From a virus: a stretch of DNA of 59,794 bases. Under the pieces are notes generated by a model. The model was not told where the DNA came from. It saw only the letters and a list, made by a program, of their open reading frames with translations, and made no database searches. Shown here piece after piece: positions 33,851 through 42,260 of the stretch. The position numbers were made by a program, and so were the translations under genes. The stretch spans positions 1 to 59,794 of the IMG/VR virus record IMGVR_UViG_3300013131_004046; one strand, written 5' to 3'. The stretch's first letter is position 1; each line of letters opens with the position of its first letter.

Positions 33851-34570
33851 TTACTCGTCGTATTTTTTCAGAATTTTAGTTATCAAAGGATTTCTAACCA
33901 CATCATTTTGATTAAATTCAAAAGTTGAAATGTCATTCATAAAATTAAATCTTGTTATTGCATCGTATAAACCAGATTGTTTTATATCTTTATATCTGTC
34001 AGTTTGTTCTAAATCTCCTGAGATAAAGAACTTACTGTTGAACCCAATTCTTGTTAGTAATAACTTCATTTGATTCGGAGTTGAGTTTTGAGCTTCCTCA
34101 AAAATTAAAATTGAATTATCAATATTCATACCTCTCATATACGCCAATGCAAACACCTCAACCACTTCAATATCTTTTAATTTTTCTCTTGCTTCCTTAC
34201 CAATAATTTTGTTTAGAAGATAATATGAAGGGAAGATATACGGGTCTAATTTTTCTTCCAAGTTTCCTGGTAATGCTCCTAATTTTTCTTCCGCCTCTAC
34301 GGCTGGTCTAACAATAATTATTTTTTCATAACCATTTGATGTATCTGTCAATAAATCAACAGCGGCTTTCATTGCAATATAACTTTTACCAACACCAGCA
34401 GGACCTGAACATATAGTAATTTGATTACTAATTAATTTTTGATAGTACTCTCTTTGATTGTCCGTAAGAAATTTATTTTTTTGTTTCTTTTTGATTATGG
34501 AATTTATGAGGTCTTTTTTTGTTTGATGACTAATTTGATTTTCCTCATGGGCAACTTTTTTTCTATTCAT
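33851..34570 (-). CDS. phoH: PhoH-like ATPase
   Basis: 239 residues. Walker A SGPAGVGKS, then the characteristic RPAVEAEEKLGALPGNLEEKLDPY segment, Walker B ILIFEEAQN with Glu in the usual Asp position, and SGDLEQTDR. PhoH is an auxiliary-metabolism marker very common in phages and is proposed to be an RNA-active ATPase/helicase-like protein induced by phosphate stress. The N-terminus (1-30) is basic. A 68-nt AT-rich gap, with no clear promoter motif, precedes it. Confidence 0.92.
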   Translation of the reverse strand: MNRKKVAHEENQISHQTKKDLINSIIKKKQKNKFLTDNQREYYQKLISNQITICSGPAGVGKSYIAMKAAVDLLTDTSNGYEKIIIVRPAVEAEEKLGALPGNLEEKLDPYIFPSYYLLNKIIGKEAREKLKDIEVVEVFALAYMRGMNIDNSILIFEEAQNSTPNQMKLLLTRIGFNSKFFISGDLEQTDRYKDIKQSGLYDAITRFNFMNDISTFEFNQNDVVRNPLITKILKKYDE

Positions 34571-34638
34571 TTAATAAATGTTAAGTTTTATTTTTTATAA
34601 CTTAAAATAAAAATTTAAAAAGAAAATCTTTTTGTCCT

Positions 34639-35265
34639 TTATACATTACCTCCACCGGATTGTGGGACGTAAATTAAAATTTCATTTATGTATTTTTTTT
34701 TGGGTATTGTATCCCATAATTTTTTTACCACTCGAAAATCCGAGCATTTCCATGAGTCCCAATTAGCAAAACTTTTGTACTTATTGTGAAATGTAAAACA
34801 AGGAGATCCTATAAAATTTTTTACAGGACCATTTCTTATGTCGTTTTTCTTTGGTACTACAAATCCATTGGAAAATTTCATAGCCCAAATTATTAAAGTG
34901 TCTTCATCTGAATTTTGTATTTCATTAGAAATTATTTGAAGGGAATTTTCAGAAATAAATTTGTCGTCATCGTCAAGATACATTATCCATCCGTCATTAA
35001 CTTTTTCTTGTAGAAAATTCATATATAAATTATATGGTGCAAAAGGACCGGTTTTTGGATCTTTACTAATTGGTTCAGCTAATAATTTTTCTTTATCGAT
35101 TAGATAAGAATTTTTTATTTTTAGTTCCTCGACATATTTGAGCGTCTCATTGTTATCAGAGCAAACCAAGTGGTTAAAATCTGAACATGATTGTGATTTT
35201 AAATTTTGAATTAACTCTGTAAAAGATTTTTCTCTATTTGAGGTTCTTGTCAAAATATTTATCAT
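34639..35265 (-). CDS. Family 2 glycosyltransferase, compact
   Basis: 208 residues. GT-A pattern: INILTRTSNREKSFTELIQNLKSQS at the start and the metal site WIMYLDDDDKF in the middle. The ATG at 35265 overlaps the TGA of the upstream gene (ATGA). The C-terminal part has two Trp-rich segments (FANWDSWKCSDFRVVKKLW) likely to shape the acceptor site. Confidence 0.8.
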   Translation of the reverse strand: MINILTRTSNREKSFTELIQNLKSQSCSDFNHLVCSDNNETLKYVEELKIKNSYLIDKEKLLAEPISKDPKTGPFAPYNLYMNFLQEKVNDGWIMYLDDDDKFISENSLQIISNEIQNSDEDTLIIWAMKFSNGFVVPKKNDIRNGPVKNFIGSPCFTFHNKYKSFANWDSWKCSDFRVVKKLWDTIPKKKYINEILIYVPQSGGGNV

Positions 35266-36779
35266 CAAGCTAACGGAATTAATCTATCTTTTATTTTTTC
35301 AAAATTTTTAATGGCAAAAGGTACTAAATTGTTTACGTAATCAAAATGTAATTTTTTTAATTTTGTATCTTCTAAATCTCTTGTTTTAGATTCATAATGA
35401 TATGCAACACAATTACTACACGTAAAATTTTTAAAACCATTCATCAAAACAGTTGCATTCAATTCAACATCCTCAAAACAAGAGGTATAATTTTGATTGA
35501 ACATTCCTAAATTTATAAAAACATTTTTTCGAATCATAAGTAATGCTGCGGTGTTTCCAAAACTTTCTTTTGTTGACAAACTGTAATTATAATAAGACCT
35601 AATACTATGATGACCCACACCTAACTGGTTAGTGTTTTTATGAACTCCCATAAAGATTCCATCATGTTGAACAGTGTTGTCTTCAAAATGTAAACGAGCA
35701 CCAACAGTTCCGGCTTTCACATTATTTTCAAATACAGATAACATTCCTGTGATAACATCATTCAAAACTACGACATCATTATTACAAAAAAGTAAAAATG
35801 TGTAATCATCATTAACGTGTCTTTTAACCACATGATTGTTTATTTTTGAAAAATTATAATAATCGTACTCAATGAACTTTACGTTTATTTTGTTTGTCAA
35901 ATAATCTCTTATTTCTTTTTTTTCTTTTTCTGTTGATCCAGTATCGGCAACAAAAATATCAAAAACAGCACTGTCACAATTTTTGTAAAAAGAATCAATA
36001 CAATTTTTTAAAAGATCTACGTTACCTTTAGTTGGTATAATAATAGCAACTTTACCAAATTTTTTAAACTTTTTAGTTTTTATTTCAGGTACATATATGG
36101 TTTCAGGTTTTAAATCCAATGGTAAAAATTTACCAAACTTATTCAGAAACTCTTCTTTAGTTTCATAAAATTCTTTGTTGGGCTCGCCTATAGAGTTATG
36201 TGTAATCTCAAATGAAAAAGTAACACCAATTTTAACACCTTCCAAATAATTTGACAAAGAAAAACAATGGTCGTAAAAATGGAATCTACCTATTGTTTCA
36301 TCAAATAAATGTTTTATTTTATTTTTATTAAATGATATAAATAACCCATCCACGGTAACAACAGGAACAACAAAAGGGAATTTTGCCGAATATTTATTTA
36401 ACCATTTTTTATTTTTTTCAGGATTGTGATAAACATGACCAACCATTGTCTCTGACATTTTTTCCCAATAGATCCCTGAAGATGATAAATAAGAAGACCC
36501 CGCTTTTCCAATTACACCAAATTCGGGGTAATTAGAAAAATCATTCAAAAGTTTTTTACCCCAGTTTTTTTCTAACTTTATATCGTTGTGACAACAAACA
36601 ACTATTTCGTATTTAGATTCTGTTATCCCACTATTATAAACCTCTGCAAGCGAAAATTCATTGTTATTGAGATACTCCAAAATCTGTACATCTTTTATTC
36701 CTACGGTAGACAAAAGATGTGACCTAAAATTTTTATTGTATTCTTGATCTCTATGTGTTGAGTAAATTATTGTAATCAT
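35265..36779 (-). CDS. Two-domain family 2 glycosyltransferase
   Basis: 504 residues. The N-terminal domain (about 1-220) has a GT-A-like layout (ITIIYSTHRDQEYNKNF; VVCCHNDIKLEKNWGKKLL), and the C-terminal domain (about 235-504) is a clear GT2 (KVAIIIPTKGNVDLLKNCIDSF, FVADTGST, FLLFCNNDVVV, CFEDVEL). It could add two sugars in sequence. Linked by 4-nt overlaps to genes on both sides. Confidence 0.85.
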   Translation of the reverse strand: MITIIYSTHRDQEYNKNFRSHLLSTVGIKDVQILEYLNNNEFSLAEVYNSGITESKYEIVVCCHNDIKLEKNWGKKLLNDFSNYPEFGVIGKAGSSYLSSSGIYWEKMSETMVGHVYHNPEKNKKWLNKYSAKFPFVVPVVTVDGLFISFNKNKIKHLFDETIGRFHFYDHCFSLSNYLEGVKIGVTFSFEITHNSIGEPNKEFYETKEEFLNKFGKFLPLDLKPETIYVPEIKTKKFKKFGKVAIIIPTKGNVDLLKNCIDSFYKNCDSAVFDIFVADTGSTEKEKKEIRDYLTNKINVKFIEYDYYNFSKINNHVVKRHVNDDYTFLLFCNNDVVVLNDVITGMLSVFENNVKAGTVGARLHFEDNTVQHDGIFMGVHKNTNQLGVGHHSIRSYYNYSLSTKESFGNTAALLMIRKNVFINLGMFNQNYTSCFEDVELNATVLMNGFKNFTCSNCVAYHYESKTRDLEDTKLKKLHFDYVNNLVPFAIKNFEKIKDRLIPLA

Positions 36780-37471
36780 TTTAATTTATCTAAAAACCCT
36801 TCATTGTTATCGTATAATCTATTGATTTCTTGTTCGTCAGTATAGTAATGCCAACTTAATTTCATTTTTATATTTTCTTCAGATAATCTTTCTGCAAATT
36901 TTTTATACCTATCAATTGTATATCTTTTTCCCAAAAATTTATAGTGAAACATATCATAATTTTTGCAAAATTTTAAGACACCAACTGGATTAGATTTGTG
37001 ACAACCATAATTGTAGTTTATTTCTTCAATTTTTTTTCTATTAAAAAGTAAAATTTTATCATAGTTTTCATCATGCCATCCATAAGATATATTTTCTAAA
37101 TCATCATCATTAAAATTCATTAAATTATATCCATTGAATTTAAAAATAGTACATTCATTTTTTTCTTCTTTTTTCAATTGTTCTTCGTTAATTTGAATTA
37201 ACTCATCACAATCACATACAACTACCCATTCAGTTTCAGAATCTTTCCAACAACTATTTTTTATCTCAATCAGTTTTATATCTGAAAATTTATTATTAGT
37301 ATCATAAAATATAACTGTACACCCAAATGATTTTGCAATCTCTACAGTTTTATCTGTTGAATAATTATCAAATATTACAATTTTACAGTTTGGGAAATTT
37401 TTTCTATAATGATTTATAAAAAATTCAATGAATAATTCTTCGTTATATGTAATTGTATAAACTGTAACCAT
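36776..37471 (-). CDS. GT2/GT92-like glycosyltransferase
   Basis: 231 residues. VYTITYNEELFIEFFINHYRKNFPNCKIVIFDNYSTDKT is the donor-binding start, and VVCDCDELIQI holds a DxD metal site. HKSNPVGVLKF and HYKFLGKRY resemble the His-rich C-terminal part of GT2/GT92 enzymes. Overlaps the two-domain glycosyltransferase by 4 nt. Confidence 0.8.
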   Translation of the reverse strand: MVTVYTITYNEELFIEFFINHYRKNFPNCKIVIFDNYSTDKTVEIAKSFGCTVIFYDTNNKFSDIKLIEIKNSCWKDSETEWVVVCDCDELIQINEEQLKKEEKNECTIFKFNGYNLMNFNDDDLENISYGWHDENYDKILLFNRKKIEEINYNYGCHKSNPVGVLKFCKNYDMFHYKFLGKRYTIDRYKKFAERLSEENIKMKLSWHYYTDEQEINRLYDNNEGFLDKLK

Positions 37472-37477
37472 TTGATT

Positions 37478-38056
37478 TTAAATTAAACCTGTACTACCAA
37501 ATCCATTTTCGTTTCTGTCTTTATTCTGTATAGCACCAACCTCAACCAAATTTATCCATTTACCACAAACAACAGGACAAAGTATTGCTTGGGCAATTTT
37601 TTGACCCTTTTTTATTGTGATTGGTAACTCTGAAGTATTAAACAATATTACACGTAGTTCGCCTGTGTATCCTTGATCAACCGTACCAGGTGAGTTCAAA
37701 ACCATTATACCATCTTTAAGGGCTAAACCACTTTTGGACCTTATTTGAATTTCGTAATGCTCTGGTATATTAAGTTTAATTCCTGTTGAAAATATATCTC
37801 TACCAAAAGGTTTTAATTTTTTTTCTTCCACACTATATAAATCAAATCCTGAATCAGTGTCGTATGCGTAATTTAAACTCTTCACCTCATCTTCCATTTT
37901 GACATATGAAACTTCTAATTTTTGGACTTCGCCGTTCAAAACCTCATTTAACATACTCATATCTAATCCAAAATTTTCCATGATAAGATCGTAGTCAATC
38001 TCATCTTCTTCGTTAAAAATTTCATTTAACATTTTTTCATTTTCGTTTTGCTCCAT
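37478..38056 (-). CDS. dut: dUTPase with N-terminal extension
   Basis: Trimeric dUTP pyrophosphatase: dUTP to dUMP, keeping uracil out of DNA. Motif 1 DSGFDLYS, motif 2 RSKSGLALKDG, motif 3 GTVDQGYTGE (catalytic Asp/Tyr), motif 4 KKGQKIAQAI and motif 5 GFGSTG are all present. The 192-residue protein has about 50 extra acidic N-terminal residues (MLNEIFNEEDEIDYDLIMENF) not found in standard ~150-residue enzymes; they may serve in regulation or complex formation. Confidence 0.95.
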   Translation of the reverse strand: MEQNENEKMLNEIFNEEDEIDYDLIMENFGLDMSMLNEVLNGEVQKLEVSYVKMEDEVKSLNYAYDTDSGFDLYSVEEKKLKPFGRDIFSTGIKLNIPEHYEIQIRSKSGLALKDGIMVLNSPGTVDQGYTGELRVILFNTSELPITIKKGQKIAQAILCPVVCGKWINLVEVGAIQNKDRNENGFGSTGLI

Positions 38057-38062
38057 AATTTT

Positions 38063-38788
38063 TTATTTTAAACTTTTTAATTTCATTATTGCCTCAATTA
38101 AAACCTCAACATCTTTTTCACAATATTCTGAAATTTCTTTTAATTTATTATGAGACCAATATGAATCATGGACCATACTACCATTAACCTCACCGTCTTT
38201 TGGTGTGGGTATGTCTAAACAAGCACACATCAAATCCAAAGAACCGATTGCGGTATATGCACCATATTGCCATATTTCTTTTGTATCAATTGCCTTAACC
38301 TCCCATGGTTTAGTATCATAAGACGGAAGTATTTTTGAGGGCATGATTCCATTAATGATCATTCGTTTTGCTAACATTGGAATGTCAAAATTTTTTAGGT
38401 TGTGTCCACACAAATAAAAATCTAACTTCTGACAACGATTTAATAAATCTCTAACTTCAGTAAGAAGTTTATACTCATCGTCACTTGAAAAAGTTTGTTT
38501 TTTTGTTTCGCCATTCTCCAAAACAAATGCCATAGAAACACAAACAATTTTTGCAAATTCAGGAACAAGTGCCGCTCGTTTTTTGAAAACAAGATCCATA
38601 TGTTCTTCAGTTGTTTTATCAATCCCCAACTCTTTGTCCTCGGGAAATCTTTTTAAAAACCAATCAAAATATTTGTCAAATTGTTCGGCAACTCGTGGGT
38701 TTGAATTTATACAAGTTTGATAGTCGGCACAACCACCAACCGTTTCAATGTCAATAAATAAAATTTTTTGTAGTGGGATATTAATCAT
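38063..38788 (-). CDS. 3'-5' exonuclease, DnaQ/PolB-like
   Basis: 241 residues. DEDD exonuclease signatures: Exo I FIDIETVGG (D, E), Exo II GHNLKNFDIPML (D) and Exo III YCEKDVEVL (D with preceding Tyr, so DEDDy type). Similar stand-alone PolB-type exonucleases are found in bacteria. Probably a proofreading, repair or nucleotide-recycling activity. Overlaps the cytidylyltransferase gene by 8 nt. Confidence 0.88.
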   Translation of the reverse strand: MINIPLQKILFIDIETVGGCADYQTCINSNPRVAEQFDKYFDWFLKRFPEDKELGIDKTTEEHMDLVFKKRAALVPEFAKIVCVSMAFVLENGETKKQTFSSDDEYKLLTEVRDLLNRCQKLDFYLCGHNLKNFDIPMLAKRMIINGIMPSKILPSYDTKPWEVKAIDTKEIWQYGAYTAIGSLDLMCACLDIPTPKDGEVNGSMVHDSYWSHNKLKEISEYCEKDVEVLIEAIMKLKSLK

Positions 38789-39236
38789 TTTTTATATTTT
38801 TTAATATATCAGGGTTTTGTTTTACTGTTTGTATTGTGATTAGATCTTTAATTTTTGTTGTTGACCAATTATGAGATCTTGTTGTGTAAACAACATCAAT
38901 TGGTAAATGATCTCCAGTAAAACGTTTACCGATATAATCATCACCTAATATTCTAACATCAGGTCTATAAAATTCTATCAATCTTAATAAATCTGTTTCG
39001 TCATCATAACAAACAACTTCATCAATATATTTTATTGACATTAATGTTTTGTATCTTTCATAAAGAGGAACAACTGGTTTATACTTTGTGTTTCTTGTTT
39101 CAGAAGGATCTCTTTGTAAAAAAACCATAAAGTAATCACAATTTTCTTTTGCGGCTTCAAAGGTATAAATGTAACCCGGATGTAATAAGTCAAAGTTACC
39201 CGCAGTAAATCCTATTTTTCCTTTTTTTAAGTCCAT
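38781..39236 (-). CDS. Cytidylyltransferase-like protein (TagD/RfaE family)
   Basis: 151 residues. GFTAGNFDLLHPGYIYTFEAA carries the HxGH-type nucleotide-binding motif (here HPGY, with the last position altered). SETRNTKYKPVVPLYERYKTL follows the family pattern, and RSHNWSTTKIKDLI stands in for the RTxGISTT motif. Such enzymes activate glycerol phosphate, heptose phosphate or related groups as CDP/ADP derivatives, which suits a donor supplier for the neighbouring glycosyltransferases. The motif changes leave activity uncertain. Confidence 0.75.
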   Translation of the reverse strand: MDLKKGKIGFTAGNFDLLHPGYIYTFEAAKENCDYFMVFLQRDPSETRNTKYKPVVPLYERYKTLMSIKYIDEVVCYDDETDLLRLIEFYRPDVRILGDDYIGKRFTGDHLPIDVVYTTRSHNWSTTKIKDLITIQTVKQNPDILKNIKND

Positions 39237-39238
39237 AT

Positions 39239-40453
39239 TTAATTTATTAATGATTTATAAAACTCAGATCTGAGTTTTGATACGTTATTTAAATTGTATT
39301 TATCTTTTACGGTTTCGTATAGTTTTTGACCCAAATCATAAACTAATGATCTATTTTCATTTAATTTCTTTACAAATTTGGACCAATCACTGTGATTTCT
39401 TGCTTCATCAACTAACAATGCATTACCATCAACAAATTTACCATTTTCTAATGAATGTTTTAAATCAATGGTATATGGACCAATTTTTGATGCAATTAAT
39501 GCTTTTTTATAGAAGCCCGCCTCAATAACTTTAAGTTGTGATTTCATCCTATTAAAAATATGATTTTTTATAGGTGCTAAAGAAACGTCAAATTTGGAAT
39601 AGTTTCTTGCATATTCATTGACAGGTCTTGTCCAAACCCTAACGTAGTTTTCTTTTTCTAAATCTAAAAAATTACCATCCTCAAACTTACCAAGAAACTT
39701 TTTGTAATCGTCTGAAACAATTTTATAATTGTCAGTGAAAATTTTTTCGTAATTGACCCAAACCGTTTCTTCAGGTTTTATTGGTCTTTGTTTTTTTTCA
39801 CCTGTATTTGGATTAATTTCAGTAACAACTCCTCTTGTGTCAAAGCCACAAATATAATATTGTAGGTCCTTTTGAATTGGTAACAATTTTGGAACCATAG
39901 AATCTAACAACTTCAAATCATGTAAGTGTGACGATCCACCAAGCCAACCGACTCTTAATTTTTCGGACTGAGTTGTTGGTTCGTTGAATTGAGGGTCGTT
40001 CGGATCTATTGCATTTGGAAGAACCAAAACATTTTTGTTTAGTTTTCTGATTTCTGTTGCAAATATTTCAGTAGTTGTAGTAACGTAACTTGCCTCCCTA
40101 AGATTATTTTTTATTCCTTCATGTACTTTTCCTTGGACTATCAAATTATGTATAGGATGTTCTTTAGTTGGTAGCCAATAATCATCAATATCAAAAATAA
40201 CTATCAAACCCATGTTTTTGAGTTTTTTAGTAATTTCAACAGATTTTTGGTAATCTTGACCAATAGTCCTGTGTACATGAACTATTTGATATTTTTTCCA
40301 ATAGTTATCATCATCCAATCTTGGTTGATAATCAATATCTACATGAAAGTCGTTTGGATAATTTATTTGTAAATTTACGTGAGGATCTACTGATCTAAAT
40401 TTACCTACACCAGATTGGTCGGATGGTAATACTAATACATTTATTTTTGACAT
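39239..40453 (-). CDS. GT-B glycosyltransferase
   Basis: 404 residues. INVLVLPSDQSGVGKFRSVDPHV opens the N-terminal domain (the SGVGKFR loop is typical of glycan-binding starts), and VGWLGGSSHLHDLKLLDSMVPKLL opens the donor domain. YSKFDVSLAPIKNHIFNRMKSQLKVIEAGFYKKALIASKIGPY matches the conserved C-terminal nucleotide-sugar segment. It is the first gene of the 31-40.5 kb leftward enzyme block. Confidence 0.82.
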   Translation of the reverse strand: MSKINVLVLPSDQSGVGKFRSVDPHVNLQINYPNDFHVDIDYQPRLDDDNYWKKYQIVHVHRTIGQDYQKSVEITKKLKNMGLIVIFDIDDYWLPTKEHPIHNLIVQGKVHEGIKNNLREASYVTTTTEIFATEIRKLNKNVLVLPNAIDPNDPQFNEPTTQSEKLRVGWLGGSSHLHDLKLLDSMVPKLLPIQKDLQYYICGFDTRGVVTEINPNTGEKKQRPIKPEETVWVNYEKIFTDNYKIVSDDYKKFLGKFEDGNFLDLEKENYVRVWTRPVNEYARNYSKFDVSLAPIKNHIFNRMKSQLKVIEAGFYKKALIASKIGPYTIDLKHSLENGKFVDGNALLVDEARNHSDWSKFVKKLNENRSLVYDLGQKLYETVKDKYNLNNVSKLRSEFYKSLIN

Positions 40454-40456
40454 ATA

Positions 40457-40476
40457 TTTCTGTGTAATTACAGAAA
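40457..40476. other. Perfect short inverted repeat
   Basis: TTTCTGT (40457-40463) pairs with ACAGAAA (40470-40476) just before the start of the glycosyltransferase gene at 40453. There is no U-run after it on the minus strand, so it is not a normal terminator; an operator or processing site is possible. The rest of the 51-nt gap shows nothing clear. Confidence 0.35.
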
Positions 40477-40504
40477 TGATAAACTTATATTCTTAATAAG
40501 TCAA

Positions 40505-41098
40505 TTAACTTATTTTTTTAATTTTTGTAAGTTTACCTTCAAAAATGTGTTGACCCACTCTGAATTTAAAAACCTCATTTGATTTTTTTTCGGACTCAGT
40601 AAGTAATCCATTTTCAGACAAAACTTCTGTAACAACTTCCTTTAACATTTTTCTCAATTGGGTTGAGTTGGTTGAATTTACATTTGTAGTTGATTCATTA
40701 ACAATAGGTCTTTTTATGTTAGTACTTGTACTTTTTCCGCTAGCGTCAACATTCATCAGTCGAGAAGCTTTTTCTATCAAATCTTCAGACAAAACTGAAG
40801 ACCCATTCATACTATTGGGTTGTTGTATAGGGTATTCCAACATTAATCTTTTTATTTCTTCAGGTAATTTTGAATTAATAATTCTATCTTCAGTTGGTGC
40901 TTCAGATACAATTGGCCTTTGAACAGGGGATTCTGACATAAAATCATCAGGAAGATTATATTTTGCATTCACGGGTTGAAAGTCCTCAACTAATGGTGCT
41001 CCCGACATTTGGTTTGTATTTCTTGACATACCATTATGTTTGTCCATGATTTTTTTTGAAATCATTAATTTTTGCATTAAATCATTTTCTACTGACAT
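40505..41098 (-). CDS. Hypothetical protein, disordered middle
   Basis: 197 residues. Long Ser/Asn/Thr-rich parts with repeated PIV-S/N-E motifs (RPIVSEAPT, RPIVNESTT), a helix (STQLRKMLKEVVTEVLSENGLL) and a small C-terminal beta unit (FKFRVGQHIFEGKLTKIKK). Not recognised; the composition suggests a virion-associated or regulatory protein. Confidence 0.6.
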   Translation of the reverse strand: MSVENDLMQKLMISKKIMDKHNGMSRNTNQMSGAPLVEDFQPVNAKYNLPDDFMSESPVQRPIVSEAPTEDRIINSKLPEEIKRLMLEYPIQQPNSMNGSSVLSEDLIEKASRLMNVDASGKSTSTNIKRPIVNESTTNVNSTNSTQLRKMLKEVVTEVLSENGLLTESEKKSNEVFKFRVGQHIFEGKLTKIKKIS

Positions 41099-41108
41099 AA
41101 TATTTAAT

Positions 41109-41492
41109 TTAATCGTATTTTGCGTTTATAATAACTCTTGTCATACTTTTATCACCCAAAGGATTGTAGTTTGGTCTGGGGGTGTCAAATGTCTCAAGTG
41201 TTGATTTGAAAGATAATATTTTATCAATTCTAAACAACCGCCAACTAGGAAGAGGTTTTTTACCCAAATAACCTCTATGTGATGACCCTTCATAATCCCA
41301 CGCCCTCAAAACAGGATTTCCTTTTTTACTGTACCCAAAACACACAGGTTCAATCATTCTCAATCCTTTACCACCTGGCTCATCACCATCGTAATAAATG
41401 ATGACTTTTTTTCTTTTCTTTATAGCATCCACCACTGTTGAGATAGCAGCTACCTCAACAATAAGATTCTTAAAAGAATTGTAAAGTTTCAT
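41109..41492 (-). CDS. WYL-like small protein with (I/L)xE leader
   Basis: 127 residues. After a leader MKLYNSFKNLIVE (ending IVE), the body VVDAIKKRKKVIIYYDGD...RMIEPVCFGYSKKGNPVLRAWDYEG...WRLFRIDKILSF follows the pattern of WYL-type domains (Sm-like ligand-binding fold), although the literal WYL triad is absent. WYL domains usually sense nucleic acid or nucleotides. The leader suggests packaging in the head. 1-nt overlap with the upstream gene. Confidence 0.6.
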   Translation of the reverse strand: MKLYNSFKNLIVEVAAISTVVDAIKKRKKVIIYYDGDEPGGKGLRMIEPVCFGYSKKGNPVLRAWDYEGSSHRGYLGKKPLPSWRLFRIDKILSFKSTLETFDTPRPNYNPLGDKSMTRVIINAKYD

Positions 41493-41776
41493 TAAACAGG
41501 TGTAGTATATGGGTTTTGAGGTTGATATTTGTTAATTTTTACTTCTGACACTCTTTCGGCAATATCTGTTGAGGATCCCCCTTTTGAGCTATCTAAAAAT
41601 ATTCCCGTACCTTTACCATAAACATCCCCATCACTTATTGCGTCAGGGTTAACAGACGAATATCTATTTGTTTCTTTATAGTCATTTTTAGGGATTAATT
41701 TTTTTCTCTCTATGTCCGCATACAGAGACATTCTGTTTTCTGGTTGCGAAAAATCTAATGGTTCTAAACTTGGCAT
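41492..41776 (-). CDS. Hypothetical small protein
   Basis: 94 residues, polar and probably extended (MPSLEPLDFSQPENRMSLYADIERKKLIPKNDY), with a Gly/Ser segment. Starts 1 nt from the preceding stop and overlaps the next gene by 1 nt. Not recognised; may be a structural linker or head-completion piece. Confidence 0.6.
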   Translation of the reverse strand: MPSLEPLDFSQPENRMSLYADIERKKLIPKNDYKETNRYSSVNPDAISDGDVYGKGTGIFLDSSKGGSSTDIAERVSEVKINKYQPQNPYTTPV

Positions 41777-41777
41777 T

Positions 41778-42260
41778 TTAATTTAATTTTTTAATTAATT
41801 TGTTTATTCTTACGACTGATTCTGTGATTTTTAATTGATCAATAGACCCATAATGGTTTTGAGATGGGATATCAAAATCAACTAACCAACCAAGATCCTT
41901 CAAAGTGTTTGCATTTACATTATCATCATACAATGGTTCTTTATATTCATGATCTATTTTTTTTTGTGAACTATCCCCGTTTCTCATAGAGTTCAAGGTT
42001 TGATCTACCCAAGTTCTCATGTAATCACCACCATTTAATATAAATGGGTTGTCTTTTTTATCCCCCCCATAGTTGTCAAAAAAATTTTTTATTCTACCTA
42101 ATTGTTGATAGGTGACATATCCATTTTTTCTTAACTCTTCATTCCTTCTATGACCCTCAGTGTTTTGATCTGAGTTTGGAACATTTTGGAAGCAAACGGT
42201 TAGATTATCTAATATTTCTTTGGGTAAATAAATTACTTCACCATATAAATCTTTATTCAC
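41778..42260 (-). CDS. Hypothetical protein, GTG start
   Basis: 160 residues. The start codon is GTG at 42260, overlapping the upstream gene by 8 nt. Readable segments: QQLGRIKNFFDNYGG and GGDYMRTWVDQTLNSMR, then a C-terminal helix (QLKITESVVRINKLIKKL). No family recognised. Confidence 0.6.
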   Translation of the reverse strand: MNKDLYGEVIYLPKEILDNLTVCFQNVPNSDQNTEGHRRNEELRKNGYVTYQQLGRIKNFFDNYGGDKKDNPFILNGGDYMRTWVDQTLNSMRNGDSSQKKIDHEYKEPLYDDNVNANTLKDLGWLVDFDIPSQNHYGSIDQLKITESVVRINKLIKKLN

